Of a DNA stretch of 48,603 bases, positions 40,370 to 47,026 are shown in pieces. The notes under the pieces are model-generated. The model worked only from the letters and a program-made list of their open reading frames with translations, did not search any database and was not told the DNA's origin. A program made the translations under genes and the position numbers. This DNA is from a virus: positions 1-48,603 of the IMG/VR virus record IMGVR_UViG_3300046530_000074. One strand, 5' to 3'. Position 1 is the first letter of the stretch. The number at the start of each line of letters is the position of its first letter.

Positions 40370-40774
40370 ATGCCTGTCTACAGCGAAGAAACGTTTTTCT
40401 ACGAAGTCCTTCTGCGTTTTGGAGAGACTGATCCGAACAAGGGAAAGCTGACCGGCGCGAGCCTGACGCAGATTACTCAGCTCACAAGAGATGGATCTGT
40501 GCTCAATAGCACTATCAACCTGCCTGAGCAGCTGGCCCTTGTCGATGGTGAAAACGGCCAAAAACTTAGCGATGTTCTCGGCGAGGTCAACGCCAATACG
40601 ATCATCGAGAACCAGAGTCTGTCGAACGCTCTGGTATCTGAGCAGGCAAGCACGGCAACACTGACCGAGCAACTGACTGCCGCACAAGCAGAGATAGAGC
40701 GGCTTACCGAGGAATTGGCCGATCAGCAATTATCGGCCGGCGCCCAAGACTCGGCCAATCAAGCGGAAATCTAA
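40370..40774 (+). CDS. Small protein after tail fibre, coiled-coil C-terminus (134 aa)
   Basis: An N-terminal domain (VYSEETFFYEVLLRFGETDP) is followed by a heptad-rich helix (LVSEQASTATLTEQLTAAQA, EIERLTEELADQQL). It lies directly after the fibre genes, so a fibre assembly chaperone or small virion protein is plausible, without proof. Start ATG 40370, 3 nt after the fibre stop. Confidence 0.6.
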   Translation: MPVYSEETFFYEVLLRFGETDPNKGKLTGASLTQITQLTRDGSVLNSTINLPEQLALVDGENGQKLSDVLGEVNANTIIENQSLSNALVSEQASTATLTEQLTAAQAEIERLTEELADQQLSAGAQDSANQAEI

Positions 40775-40829
40775 AGGCTAGCCGGACTATTAAGTGCGCC
40801 AGCTGCAGAGGAATGAAACTCGTCGCCGT

Positions 40830-41414
40830 TTAATAGCGGCGACCATCTTCAACCTCGGCGCAAAACCCTTCAGCATGAATGACCATCGCGCCCACATCCG
40901 CTACAAGTTGCTCCCTGCTAGTAACAACGATTCCGGTATTTTGAATAACGAACTTCACAACCTCCACCACCAGCGAGCGGCAGGATTTAGCATCCCTCTC
41001 CACTTCGTCATACTTGATTGCCCCGATTATGAATCCGTGAATCGCAGAAACCCGCGATGTGTTGAAAGCAGTTAGTCGCTGCCCGATGTCCGGTGAAAAT
41101 CCGTGCTCTTTGACCTGCTCGATTAGGCGGCCAAACTCCCGCTGCCTCTTCGTCTGAGGGCTCTGATTTTCGATAAATATCCTCAACCAAAAATCAATAA
41201 TCTGTAGACGCAAAGACATCAGCTCTATATAGCATTCGCTTTCCTCTGCACGTTTTATTCTCATTCCTATTTCGTCGATAGCACTTAAGTGCTGACTAAT
41301 ATGCTTCTTCACGCCGGTTTGGTGTCCGTAGAAAAGGCGCCAAGTTCCCGCTTCGTCATTCTCGATCCTATGCCAGAGCTCAAGATCGGCTTGGGATGGT
41401 GATTCATTTGTCAT
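40830..41414 (-). CDS. HEPN-like accessory protein, minus strand (194 aa)
   Basis: An all-helical protein. The stretch LTAFNTSRVSAIHGFIIGAI contains R121-x4-H126, the R-x4-6-H signature of HEPN RNases, in the usual position at the start of the second long helix. Upstream helices (LMSLRLQIIDFWLRIFIENQ) fit the fold. It is the only minus-strand gene in the tail-lysis region, is AT-richer than its neighbours and has no role in virion building, which marks it as a moron. HEPN proteins are often toxins or phage-defence effectors. No clear partner antitoxin gene is adjacent. Catalytic activity is inferred from the motif only. Confidence 0.6.
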   Translation of the reverse strand: MTNESPSQADLELWHRIENDEAGTWRLFYGHQTGVKKHISQHLSAIDEIGMRIKRAEESECYIELMSLRLQIIDFWLRIFIENQSPQTKRQREFGRLIEQVKEHGFSPDIGQRLTAFNTSRVSAIHGFIIGAIKYDEVERDAKSCRSLVVEVVKFVIQNTGIVVTSREQLVADVGAMVIHAEGFCAEVEDGRRY

Positions 41415-41478
41415 TTCATGATTCCAGATTATCGGTATGAGTCGGTGACCATGGCTTGCGAGATTAACCGCATAACAC

Positions 41479-41502
41479 TGGACGCCGCCATCCAGTCACA
41501 GA
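41479..41502 (+). promoter_or_regulatory. Divergent TTGNN/TCACAGA element before endolysin
   Basis: TGGAC 41479-41483, 12 nt ending CATCCAG, TCACAGA 41496-41502, then GCCTGC. It matches the family consensus less well in the first box and has one change in the second. It overlaps the left arm of the following terminator. Confidence 0.45.
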
Positions 41503-41526
41503 GCCTGCTTACGAGCGGGCTTTTTT
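41502..41526 (+). terminator. Intrinsic terminator just upstream of the endolysin gene
   Basis: AGCCTGCT (41502-41509) pairs with AGCGGGCT (41514-41521; one G-T pair) around TACG and is followed by Ts to 41526. It lies only 17 nt before the endolysin start, so lysis gene expression would need readthrough or a promoter in the same sequence. Confidence 0.75.
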
Positions 41527-41542
41527 GTGTCTGGAGACAGCA

Positions 41543-41983
41543 ATGCGAACATCTACTAAGGGTTTCGACCTCATCAAGTCAGCAGAGGGCCTGCGCCTGA
41601 ATGCCTATCCTGACCCTGCAACCGGCGGAGAACCATGGACCATCGGCTACGGCACTACGCGCGGCGTGAAGCAAGGCATGCGGATCACCGTAGAGCAGGC
41701 CGACCAGTACCTTCAAGGTGACGTTGCGCGGTTCGAGCCTGAGCTCGCCAGATTGGTGAAGGTGCCGCTGACCCAAAACCAATGGGATGCGCTGATGAGC
41801 TTCGTCTACAACCTCGGATCGGCCAATCTCGCATCGTCGACTCTGCTGAAGCAGCTCAACGCTGGCGACTATGCCCGCGCCGCCGATCAGTTCCCGCGCT
41901 GGAACAAGGCCGCTGGAAAGGAAATGCCCGGACTGACCAAGCGCCGCGCCGCCGAACAAGCATTGTTCCTGAGCAAAGCATGA
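41543..41983 (+). CDS. Endolysin, T4-lysozyme type (GH24)
   Basis: 146 residues with the GH24 catalytic layout: Glu15 in KSAEGLRL, Asp24 in YPDP and Thr33 in PWTIGYGT correspond to the E-D-T triad of T4 lysozyme. It ends with the usual helical lobe (RWNKAAGKEMPGLTKRRAAE). There is no signal-anchor sequence, so release should depend on a holin. GGAGA precedes ATG 41543. It cuts peptidoglycan glycan strands at lysis; Rz/Rz1 follow directly. Confidence 0.93.
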   Translation: MRTSTKGFDLIKSAEGLRLNAYPDPATGGEPWTIGYGTTRGVKQGMRITVEQADQYLQGDVARFEPELARLVKVPLTQNQWDALMSFVYNLGSANLASSTLLKQLNAGDYARAADQFPRWNKAAGKEMPGLTKRRAAEQALFLSKA

Positions 41984-42483
41984 TCGCCGCCCTGAAGCTG
42001 GTCCCGGTCTGGGCGTGGTGCGTGTTCGCGCTGATCAGCGCGCTGGCGGTAGGACTCGGCTACCAAACTCTGACGCTGGCTCACGTCAGCGCCGAATACG
42101 CCGAGTACCGGGCGGACATCGACAAGAAGGCCGTCGAAGCCAGCGAGAAAGCCCGCGAAACCGAAAAGCAACGCCAACGTGACATTGACCAGGTACGCAA
42201 CGATGCAGCCGATCAAAAACAGAAAGATGATGCTCTTGCTGCTCAGCAGCGTGCTGATGTTGACAGCCTGCGCGGGCAAACCAACAAGTTGCTTGCCGAT
42301 CGCGGCGCCCTCAGTACCCGCCTTGCCCAGCGAGGCAAGACAATCGCCGACCTTGCCGATCTGCTCGCCCAGTTGCGATCAGAAGCTGATGGATATGCGG
42401 GCGAACTGGCGGCAGCGCTTACAGCAAGTCGTCGGGCCGGACTTGCCTGTGAGCGCTCCTACGACTCCATGATCAAGCAATGA
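41980..42483 (+). CDS. Rz-like i-spanin (167 aa)
   Basis: One N-terminal transmembrane helix (WAWCVFALISALAVGLGY) is followed by a long periplasmic coiled coil (KKAVEASEKARETEKQRQRD ...). This is the build of an inner-membrane spanin subunit, which with Rz1 fuses inner and outer membranes as the last lysis step. It resembles the DUF2514-type spanins of Pseudomonas phages. ATG 41980 overlaps the endolysin stop; the upstream open frame is a shadow. Confidence 0.85.
   Translation: MIAALKLVPVWAWCVFALISALAVGLGYQTLTLAHVSAEYAEYRADIDKKAVEASEKARETEKQRQRDIDQVRNDAADQKQKDDALAAQQRADVDSLRGQTNKLLADRGALSTRLAQRGKTIADLADLLAQLRSEADGYAGELAAALTASRRAGLACERSYDSMIKQ
42203..42472 (+). CDS. Rz1-like o-spanin lipoprotein, embedded in Rz
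   Basis: Lies entirely inside the Rz gene in another frame. The N-terminus MQPIKNRKMMLLLLSSVLML followed by TAC is a lipoprotein signal with lipobox L-T-A-C, and the mature part is proline-rich (AAPSVPALPS), as expected for Rz1. The start could be ATG 42203 or an internal Met nearer the hydrophobic stretch. At about 70 mature residues its size fits. It pairs with Rz across the periplasm. Confidence 0.85.
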   Translation: MQPIKNRKMMLLLLSSVLMLTACAGKPTSCLPIAAPSVPALPSEARQSPTLPICSPSCDQKLMDMRANWRQRLQQVVGPDLPVSAPTTP

Positions 42484-42514
42484 TGTCATCTGTCGGCGGT
42501 CATCCCATACAGTA

Positions 42515-42558
42515 TTGACCCATCCCCTGCGAGTCTCGTTAACTGTACGCATGTACAG
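42515..42558 (+). promoter_or_regulatory. SOS promoter candidate with consensus LexA box
   Basis: CTGTACGCATGTACAG (42543-42558) is an exact CTGT-N8-ACAG LexA box. TTGACC at 42515-42520 and TTAACT at 42539-42544 (18-bp spacing) form a possible promoter whose -10 the box overlaps. Host LexA should repress this unit until DNA damage. Confidence 0.7.
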
Positions 42559-42574
42559 TATTCGAGCAGCAGCC

Positions 42575-42868
42575 ATGCATTTCCTTGTAACCCCGCGACG
42601 GCGCCTTGGCGTGGCGCTGACTGCGAAAGAGGTCAGAGAATCCACCCCTATCAAGGGTGACGTCCAGATGAACGAATCGGGCAGCACCAGCCTTGGCCGT
42701 GTGACGGTCGAGGCGTTCATCATGAAGACAGGGGCTGGCCCCGATATTCTTCCGCGATTGCTCGACGCGAAGGTGACCGGGTTGGGAACGACCGGGTTGA
42801 ACATCACGGGTGTTGAGGAAGTCGACGGGGCTTTCTATTTTCAGTCCTGGTGGTGCCGTTTTGGTTGA
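42575..42868 (+). CDS. SOS-controlled hypothetical protein (97 aa)
   Basis: The product (MHFLVTPRRRLGVALTAKEV ... VTVEAFIMKTGAGPDILPRL ... FYFQSWWCRFG) resembles a small conserved protein that I recall from several Pseudomonas prophages, always near the integrase end; its role is unknown. An ATG at 42551 would lie inside the LexA box, so I prefer ATG 42575. It is probably co-transcribed with the next gene, which starts inside its end. Confidence 0.65.
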   Translation: MHFLVTPRRRLGVALTAKEVRESTPIKGDVQMNESGSTSLGRVTVEAFIMKTGAGPDILPRLLDAKVTGLGTTGLNITGVEEVDGAFYFQSWWCRFG

Positions 42869-43139
42869 GAACCCTCTGGCGGATTGGCGGGTGGCTATTA
42901 AGGCTCGCGACGATCTGGTCACCGATCCGGAGGCCCATCGGCGCAAGCTGGTCGACCTGTCCATGCTCGCGCGCCGCCGGAACCAGGTCAGCGCTGAAGA
43001 GTTGAACGAAATGCTCGATCTTTCGGACGCGGCCAGGCTCTGGGGATTGCTCGAATGGGAGGAGGCCGAACTCATCGGTCTTTTCGATGGCGGTACGTGC
43101 CCGGAGGATGGCATTCAAATAATAAGAGGGAGAGGGTGA
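42861..43139 (+). CDS. Hypothetical partner of the SOS-controlled gene (92 aa)
   Basis: A helical, Leu/Ala-rich soluble protein (LVDLSMLARRRNQVSAEELN, DLSDAARLWGLLEWEEAELI). TTG 42861 fits best, overlapping the previous stop and preceded by GGTGGTG; the longer ATG frame runs inside the upstream gene. The two-gene order recurs in related prophages from memory. Function unknown. Confidence 0.55.
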   Translation: MVENPLADWRVAIKARDDLVTDPEAHRRKLVDLSMLARRRNQVSAEELNEMLDLSDAARLWGLLEWEEAELIGLFDGGTCPEDGIQIIRGRG

Positions 43140-43176
43140 ACGTCGGCAGGACGCCGGGGACATGGCTTAAAATCCA

Positions 43177-43195
43177 CAGTGACTTTCCGAGTGAC
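43177..43195 (+). repeat. 19-bp direct repeat, left integrase arm site
   Basis: CAGTGACTTTCCGAGTGAC; the same 19 bases with one change occur at 43385-43403 on the other side of the att core. The unit itself contains AGTGAC twice. Paired sites around a core are typical arm-type Int binding sites. Confidence 0.65.
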
Positions 43196-43285
43196 ATAGT
43201 GAATTACGGTAAAACGCGGTTAGGCATCGTTGCAGCGAGCGCCAAGCCAGAGAGCCTTATGTTATGCGGGCTGTAGGCCAGTCCG

Positions 43286-43335
43286 CTTGCATGGGGTGCT
43301 AGGGGTCGAGTGTTCGAATCACTCCGTCCCGACCA
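43286..43335 (+). other. attP: attP core: 3' half of tRNA-Pro(GGG)
   Basis: The sequence reproduces a tRNA from the anticodon arm on: CTTGC-ATGGGGT anticodon stem-loop with GGG anticodon, then a perfect T arm (GAGTG 43308-43312, TTCGAAT, CACTC 43320-43324), acceptor strand CGTCCCG, discriminator A and CCA ending at 43335. The 3' strand of the anticodon stem is altered (GCTAG instead of GCAAG), and the 5' half is absent, so it is a phage copy that restores the host gene on integration. From comparison with known Pseudomonas tRNAs the target is proline (GGG). Confidence 0.8.
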
Positions 43336-43351
43336 TATAATTCAATGACTT

Positions 43352-43369
43352 AGCCGCCTTCTGGTGGCT
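43352..43369 (+). terminator. Hairpin terminator after the tRNA fragment
   Basis: AGCCGCC (43352-43358) pairs with GGTGGCT (43363-43369, one G-T pair) and is followed by TTTGTTGTTT. It would stop rightward transcription before the integrase gene, or serve as the terminator of the restored tRNA. Confidence 0.65.
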
Positions 43370-43384
43370 TTGTTGTTTCTGGGT

Positions 43385-43403
43385 CAGTGACTTTTCGAGT
43401 GAC
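43385..43403 (+). repeat. 19-bp direct repeat, right integrase arm site
   Basis: CAGTGACTTTTCGAGTGAC, differing at one base from the copy at 43177-43195. It lies 49 nt right of the tRNA 3' end and about 15 nt from the integrase stop codon. Confidence 0.65.
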
Positions 43404-43417
43404 CCTGCCTTTTTGCA

Positions 43418-44602
43418 TCATGCATTCCTCCTCTTCAAAATCGTCAGCGCTGGTGCGCGCGAGTCGGTTACTGATACCTTATTTGCCGCTGCAATCAACT
43501 GATCCAGCTCTGCTGCTGAATAGTGGCTGGTGATGCTTCCGTTCTTGTGGCCCAGTAAAGCTTTTCGATCTTCCTCGCTCACGCCTGCTGCACGTAGCCT
43601 TCTGCCAAAGGTGTGCTTCAAGTCGTGAACGCGGATGCGCAAATACCCATCGTGGGCCTTGCGCAGGAACTTCTCTCCCCACTTCGTCGCCGCCCTGACT
43701 CGCGCCTTCTTCCAGGCCGAGTCATTCATGCGGTGAACGGTCGTTTCATTCCCTTCACTATCTGGCTTGCCAAACGGAAACACGTACAGCGGATGCTTGC
43801 CGCGCTGCTGCTCGATAACCGATTTGGCGACGTCATTCAAAATCACCAAGCGCTCATCCCGGTTTTTCACGCCGGCCTTCGCGCTTCGGCCGCCAAATCC
43901 GGCAGGGATTAGAAAGACGCTGGTCTTCAGCTCCGGTACCGGAATCTCCCAATCCCACTGCAATTTGCACACCTCTTGCTCGCGACAACCCGTGTTCACC
44001 TTGAACATGGCCATCGTCTGCAGATGAGCTGGCAATTCAGCGAACAGAATCGATTGCTCATCCCAGGACAAAGGGTAGGGCTTTCGTGAGTTCGTCTTTT
44101 CATCCAACAGTGAAATCATCGGCACCACGTCCAGCCATGGGCGCCGCTCCTCGTCACGCCACTTCCTCGCGCAAAGATTTAGAACCCTGATGACGCGTTG
44201 CAGCGCGATATTCACGGTTCGGTTTGTCACAGGCTTTCCCTTTTCCGGCTGAAGCTTGGACTGGATGTAGGGAGCCAGTGAGTCGTCATCTATATGGGTG
44301 ATCGGCAGGTGTCCGATAAACGGGTCGAGCTGTTCCATGTAAGTAGCTGAAATATGGATTGATGCCTGATTCTTCACCTCGAGCAGGAAGCGAATCGACG
44401 CCTCCCGCCACGTCCGGACCTGGCGCACGCCGTACACCTTGCGCTGGCGCAACTTCTCCAGCATGTGAATCAGGTACTGCTCGGCTTCCGCCCGGTCACT
44501 AGTTCCAGTACTTTCCTGAATTCGTTCTCCTCGGTATTTTTTGTCAATCTTCCAGATGCCGTTCGGCATTTTCTGGAGCCCGGTGATTGCTTTTTGGGCC
44601 AT
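43418..44602 (-). CDS. int: Tyrosine integrase (394 aa)
   Basis: An N-terminal arm-binding region (NGIWKIDKKYRGERIQESTG), a SAM-like core-binding region and a C-terminal catalytic domain are visible. Catalytic residues: Arg207 (TGCREQE), the HDLKHTFGRR box at 326-335, His352 (LGHKNG) and nucleophile Tyr361 (SHYS). The second Arg of the usual H-x-x-R box is Lys329, a change common in one integrase subfamily. AAAGGAG precedes ATG 44602. It recombines attP with the tRNA-Pro gene and is the last gene of the leftward operon. Confidence 0.95.
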   Translation of the reverse strand: MAQKAITGLQKMPNGIWKIDKKYRGERIQESTGTSDRAEAEQYLIHMLEKLRQRKVYGVRQVRTWREASIRFLLEVKNQASIHISATYMEQLDPFIGHLPITHIDDDSLAPYIQSKLQPEKGKPVTNRTVNIALQRVIRVLNLCARKWRDEERRPWLDVVPMISLLDEKTNSRKPYPLSWDEQSILFAELPAHLQTMAMFKVNTGCREQEVCKLQWDWEIPVPELKTSVFLIPAGFGGRSAKAGVKNRDERLVILNDVAKSVIEQQRGKHPLYVFPFGKPDSEGNETTVHRMNDSAWKKARVRAATKWGEKFLRKAHDGYLRIRVHDLKHTFGRRLRAAGVSEEDRKALLGHKNGSITSHYSAAELDQLIAAANKVSVTDSRAPALTILKRRNA

Positions 44603-44886
44603 GTAGCTGCTCCTTTGGCCCCGGTCTGACGTTCGCTGCGGGGTTGATTGTTGTCTTGATTGGATGCCTTTTCAATCGCCATGGCCTGAATGTAGGCGTC
44701 GGCCCACTCGTCAATCTCATGCCGGTCGAACGCGATCCCTTGTTTTCCGATGGGAAATTCACGGACGTGCGGCCTTACCGTCTTATCGAACTCGGTCCGG
44801 CACATCCCCAAATAGCCGTACACATCGCGCGCTCGAATGAACCTGGGTGCGATGGTGGACGGCTGCGCCGCTGTTGCGTTTGCCAT
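44470..44886 (-). CDS. Excisionase candidate, AlpA-like HTH (138 aa)
   Basis: Residues ~14-65 (PRFIRARDVYGYLGMCRTEF ... FPIGKQGIAFDRHEIDEWAD) form a MerR/AlpA-type winged helix typical of excisionases. The C-terminal ~44 residues overlap the start of int by 133 nt in another frame, an unusually long overlap that couples the two. GGAGGT precedes ATG 44886. It probably directs excision with Int; a purely regulatory AlpA-like role is the alternative. Confidence 0.75.
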   Translation of the reverse strand: MANATAAQPSTIAPRFIRARDVYGYLGMCRTEFDKTVRPHVREFPIGKQGIAFDRHEIDEWADAYIQAMAIEKASNQDNNQPRSERQTGAKGAATWPKKQSPGSRKCRTASGRLTKNTEENEFRKVLELVTGRKPSST

Positions 44887-44908
44887 GGTGGCTACCTCCG
44901 TCCGGGGT

Positions 44909-45625
44909 CTATGCGGGGTTGAGTGGTTGCAGGGTGGCGATATCCAGCAGCGTGAAATGGCCGCTGCCGTCCTTGAGCCATCCGCCGGTGTCGATGTGAT
45001 GGACGTTGCCCAGCACCGCAGGGCGCTCGATTGGCGTATGGCCGACGACTACGGCGCGCACGTCTGGGATTGGTCGGCAGTCATGCTGTTCGTACCGGGA
45101 GCGGGACCACATGCAAGTGTTTTGGGTTAGGCGCAGCCGTTTGTTGCTCTCCGGCGACTCCAGTTCGTCTTTCATCTGCGCCCAGGTATCGAATACGCAG
45201 TCCGCGTGCACGATCCCCACGATGCCGCCGGCGGTCTCGACCTCAATGGCTATCGGCAGCTCCTCGAACATCACCTGATAGTTCTGCTGTTCGGTCAGCG
45301 GCAGGCCGATGAACCAGACGCCGCCGTTCTGCATCCAGTTTCCGATATCGCAGGTGTCGAAGCGGGCAACGTAGTCGTCGTGGTTGCCGCGCACCGGGTG
45401 GAACCATGGCTTGTTCAGCCACTTGATCACGTCCTCGCATTCGGGGCCGCGGTCGACCAGATCGCCGACGCTGAAAAGCCGGTCTACGGTAGGGTCGAAG
45501 CCGATGGCATCCAGCGCGGCTTGCAACCGGCTGAAGTGGCCATGGATGTCGCCGACAGCAATGTCCCGCCCAGCAGTGTTCGCAGCGAAGCGTTTCACAC
45601 GCGTCACCTCAATTGTTTCGAGCAT
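44909..45625 (-). CDS. Serine/threonine-type metallophosphatase (PPP family)
   Basis: Shows the PPP signature motifs in order: GDIHG (25-29), GDLVDRG (54-60) and RGNHD (79-83), then HAD and GHTPIERP, giving the metal-binding and catalytic residues of lambda phosphatase (NinI) and PrpA/PrpB. It should hydrolyse phosphoprotein or small phosphate esters in a metal-dependent way. ATG 45625 with GGGAG is a better start than the longer frame. It lies in the leftward operon between xis and small genes. The target in the host is unknown. Confidence 0.92.
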   Translation of the reverse strand: MLETIEVTRVKRFAANTAGRDIAVGDIHGHFSRLQAALDAIGFDPTVDRLFSVGDLVDRGPECEDVIKWLNKPWFHPVRGNHDDYVARFDTCDIGNWMQNGGVWFIGLPLTEQQNYQVMFEELPIAIEVETAGGIVGIVHADCVFDTWAQMKDELESPESNKRLRLTQNTCMWSRSRYEQHDCRPIPDVRAVVVGHTPIERPAVLGNVHHIDTGGWLKDGSGHFTLLDIATLQPLNPA

Positions 45626-45682
45626 TATGGCTCCCGCCCGCCGTACACCGGCAGGCATGTGGATAGATGGGGAAGGGGTTGG

Positions 45683-46006
45683 TCAGTCGACCTGGTAGTA
45701 GACGTAGCAGTCCACGCCCTGATCCTTGAGTGATTTGTGCATGGCCTGGACACCGGCGCTGTGCTGGTTGCCTTGGCCTGGCCATGGGGTGTCGAGGTGA
45801 ATGCCTTGCCGGTGATAGCCGTGCGCCTTCTGCACATAGCCCGGAACGCCATCAACTGATGTTGCGCGCATACCGGGGATTGGGATCACCACTCGATCAA
45901 GGTTCGCACTGCCGCCGTCGTTTGCGCATGCGGCCGCCGCTGCTTTCCCCGCTTCTATGGCGATGGCAATCTTCGGGCCAAGCGCCGCAAGTTCTGCTTT
46001 ATTCAT
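45683..46006 (-). CDS. Hypothetical small early protein (107 aa)
   Basis: MNKAELAALGPKIAIAIEAG followed by an Ala-rich helix, then a Gly/His-rich C-terminal half. AAGGAGG before ATG 46006 marks the start; the longer frame overlaps its neighbour. No family recognised. Its start overlaps the upstream gene by ATGA. Confidence 0.6.
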   Translation of the reverse strand: MNKAELAALGPKIAIAIEAGKAAAAACANDGGSANLDRVVIPIPGMRATSVDGVPGYVQKAHGYHRQGIHLDTPWPGQGNQHSAGVQAMHKSLKDQGVDCYVYYQVD

Positions 46007-46158
46007 GCCGCCTCCTTGCCGCGCTGCCACCAGTGCCAGGCTCTGGCCATGTAACGATCCAGATAGCTGCCATTGCTCAGGCGCTGGGATTGGCACCACT
46101 CCAGCGCGCAGTTGTGGTCCTCGGCGTAGGCCTGTTCGAATTGGTCGCGGCTGGTCAT
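46003..46158 (-). CDS. Hypothetical small protein (51 aa)
   Basis: Coordinates are set by overlaps: the ATG at 46158 shares bases with the preceding stop and the stop overlaps the next ATG. The peptide (MTSRDQFEQAYAEDHNCALE and 31 more residues) is helical and Trp/Arg-rich at the end (RAWHWWQRGKEAA). Small proteins that start MTSR-Q-FE recur in phages of this group. Function unknown. Confidence 0.6.
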   Translation of the reverse strand: MTSRDQFEQAYAEDHNCALEWCQSQRLSNGSYLDRYMARAWHWWQRGKEAA

Positions 46159-46580
46159 CAGCAATCCCCCCACGCCAATTCCTTGATGTAGTCACCGCCT
46201 TCGCATACGACTTCGCCGGTAGAGAATGACTGAGCAGCGATCAATGCTTCGGCCTGAGCTCTCCCGGTCTTTGCACGCTCCAAGGCAAGCTCGGCGTGTT
46301 GGGCCTGACGCAATTTGCGAACCCGGTATGAGTTCATTGCATCCTTCAGTTCTGGATAGCAAAAACGCCGTGACGAATCTTTCAGAATGCGTTTTCGATA
46401 TTTCTTGAAGCCGTTTTCGCCGTAAATCATCGGCATTCGGTGCTGGAAGTCCCTCACCACGTAGTAGCAGTGCTCCGTTTCGCCGATTACGATGTAGCGA
46501 CAACACTCGATGGTGACGCCGTCAGGTCCGATTGAGTCCGTATACCTGAAATGGTCCGGGCCAAGCTTTGTGTTTTCCAT
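46158..46580 (-). CDS. Hypothetical early protein (140 aa)
   Basis: An alpha/beta N-terminal part (FRYTDSIGPDGVTIECCRYI, VIGETEHCYYVVRDFQHRMP) and a basic helical region (FKKYRKRILKDSSRRFCYPE) suggest a small nucleic-acid-associated protein, without a known family. The ATG at 46580 has GAGGAG at slightly long spacing. The stop overlaps the next gene by TGATG. Confidence 0.55.
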   Translation of the reverse strand: MENTKLGPDHFRYTDSIGPDGVTIECCRYIVIGETEHCYYVVRDFQHRMPMIYGENGFKKYRKRILKDSSRRFCYPELKDAMNSYRVRKLRQAQHAELALERAKTGRAQAEALIAAQSFSTGEVVCEGGDYIKELAWGDC

Positions 46581-46648
46581 GAGCGCACGACTCCTCGCCG
46601 CATACGCAGCAGGCAATAGGGATAGGGTGGGGCCGACGGGCGGCGGGG

Positions 46649-47026
46649 TTACTTGTTCTGGCGGAAGGCTTCAGCAGCGCACACAGCGCCGTATTCCTTC
46701 ATCTGCTCGAGCGTGTAGCCGGGGACCTCGCGCTCTGGCTGAAGGAAGCCCCAGTGGCGCGGTGGGTGCGGAAGAGCGGTGTGGTTAGCAAGAAGTCTTG
46801 ATTGTGTCGGCAGTACTGCCCGGACATCCTCGGGCGGGGCGGCGCGAGTGTTCCATTTCTCGATCATTCTCGCTGCCAGCCAATCGCGTCCCTTGTGGAG
46901 CCATCGTTGCTGCCTGCCTGAGTGGCAGGATTCGCACTTAATCTCAAGCCCGTCAGCCCGGTACTGCTTCAGCAGCGGCTCCCCACCGCAAAACGGGCAG
47001 GGTAGAAGTCTGGTTTCGCGGGTCAT
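46649..47026 (-). CDS. Lar-like restriction alleviation protein (125 aa)
   Basis: The N-terminal ~60 residues (LLPCPFCGGEPLLKQYR ... IKCESCHS ... ARMIEKWNTRA) form the zinc-ribbon domain of the Lar restriction-alleviation family (C-x2-C twice and the W-N-T-R end). Family proteins from the Rac prophage reduce type I restriction of incoming DNA; many phage relatives are untested. The C-terminal ~60 residues are unrelated. It overlaps the upstream gene by ATGA. Confidence 0.75.
   Translation of the reverse strand: MTRETRLLPCPFCGGEPLLKQYRADGLEIKCESCHSGRQQRWLHKGRDWLAARMIEKWNTRAAPPEDVRAVLPTQSRLLANHTALPHPPRHWGFLQPEREVPGYTLEQMKEYGAVCAAEAFRQNK

Noticed and set aside
40822-40843. 7-bp inverted repeat at the end of the HEPN-like gene as a terminator
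   Set aside because: No T-run on either strand; the repeat lies partly in coding sequence, so evidence is too weak.
43286-43335. A functional tRNA gene
   Set aside because: Only the 3' half is present, with a mismatched anticodon stem; it is an attachment core.
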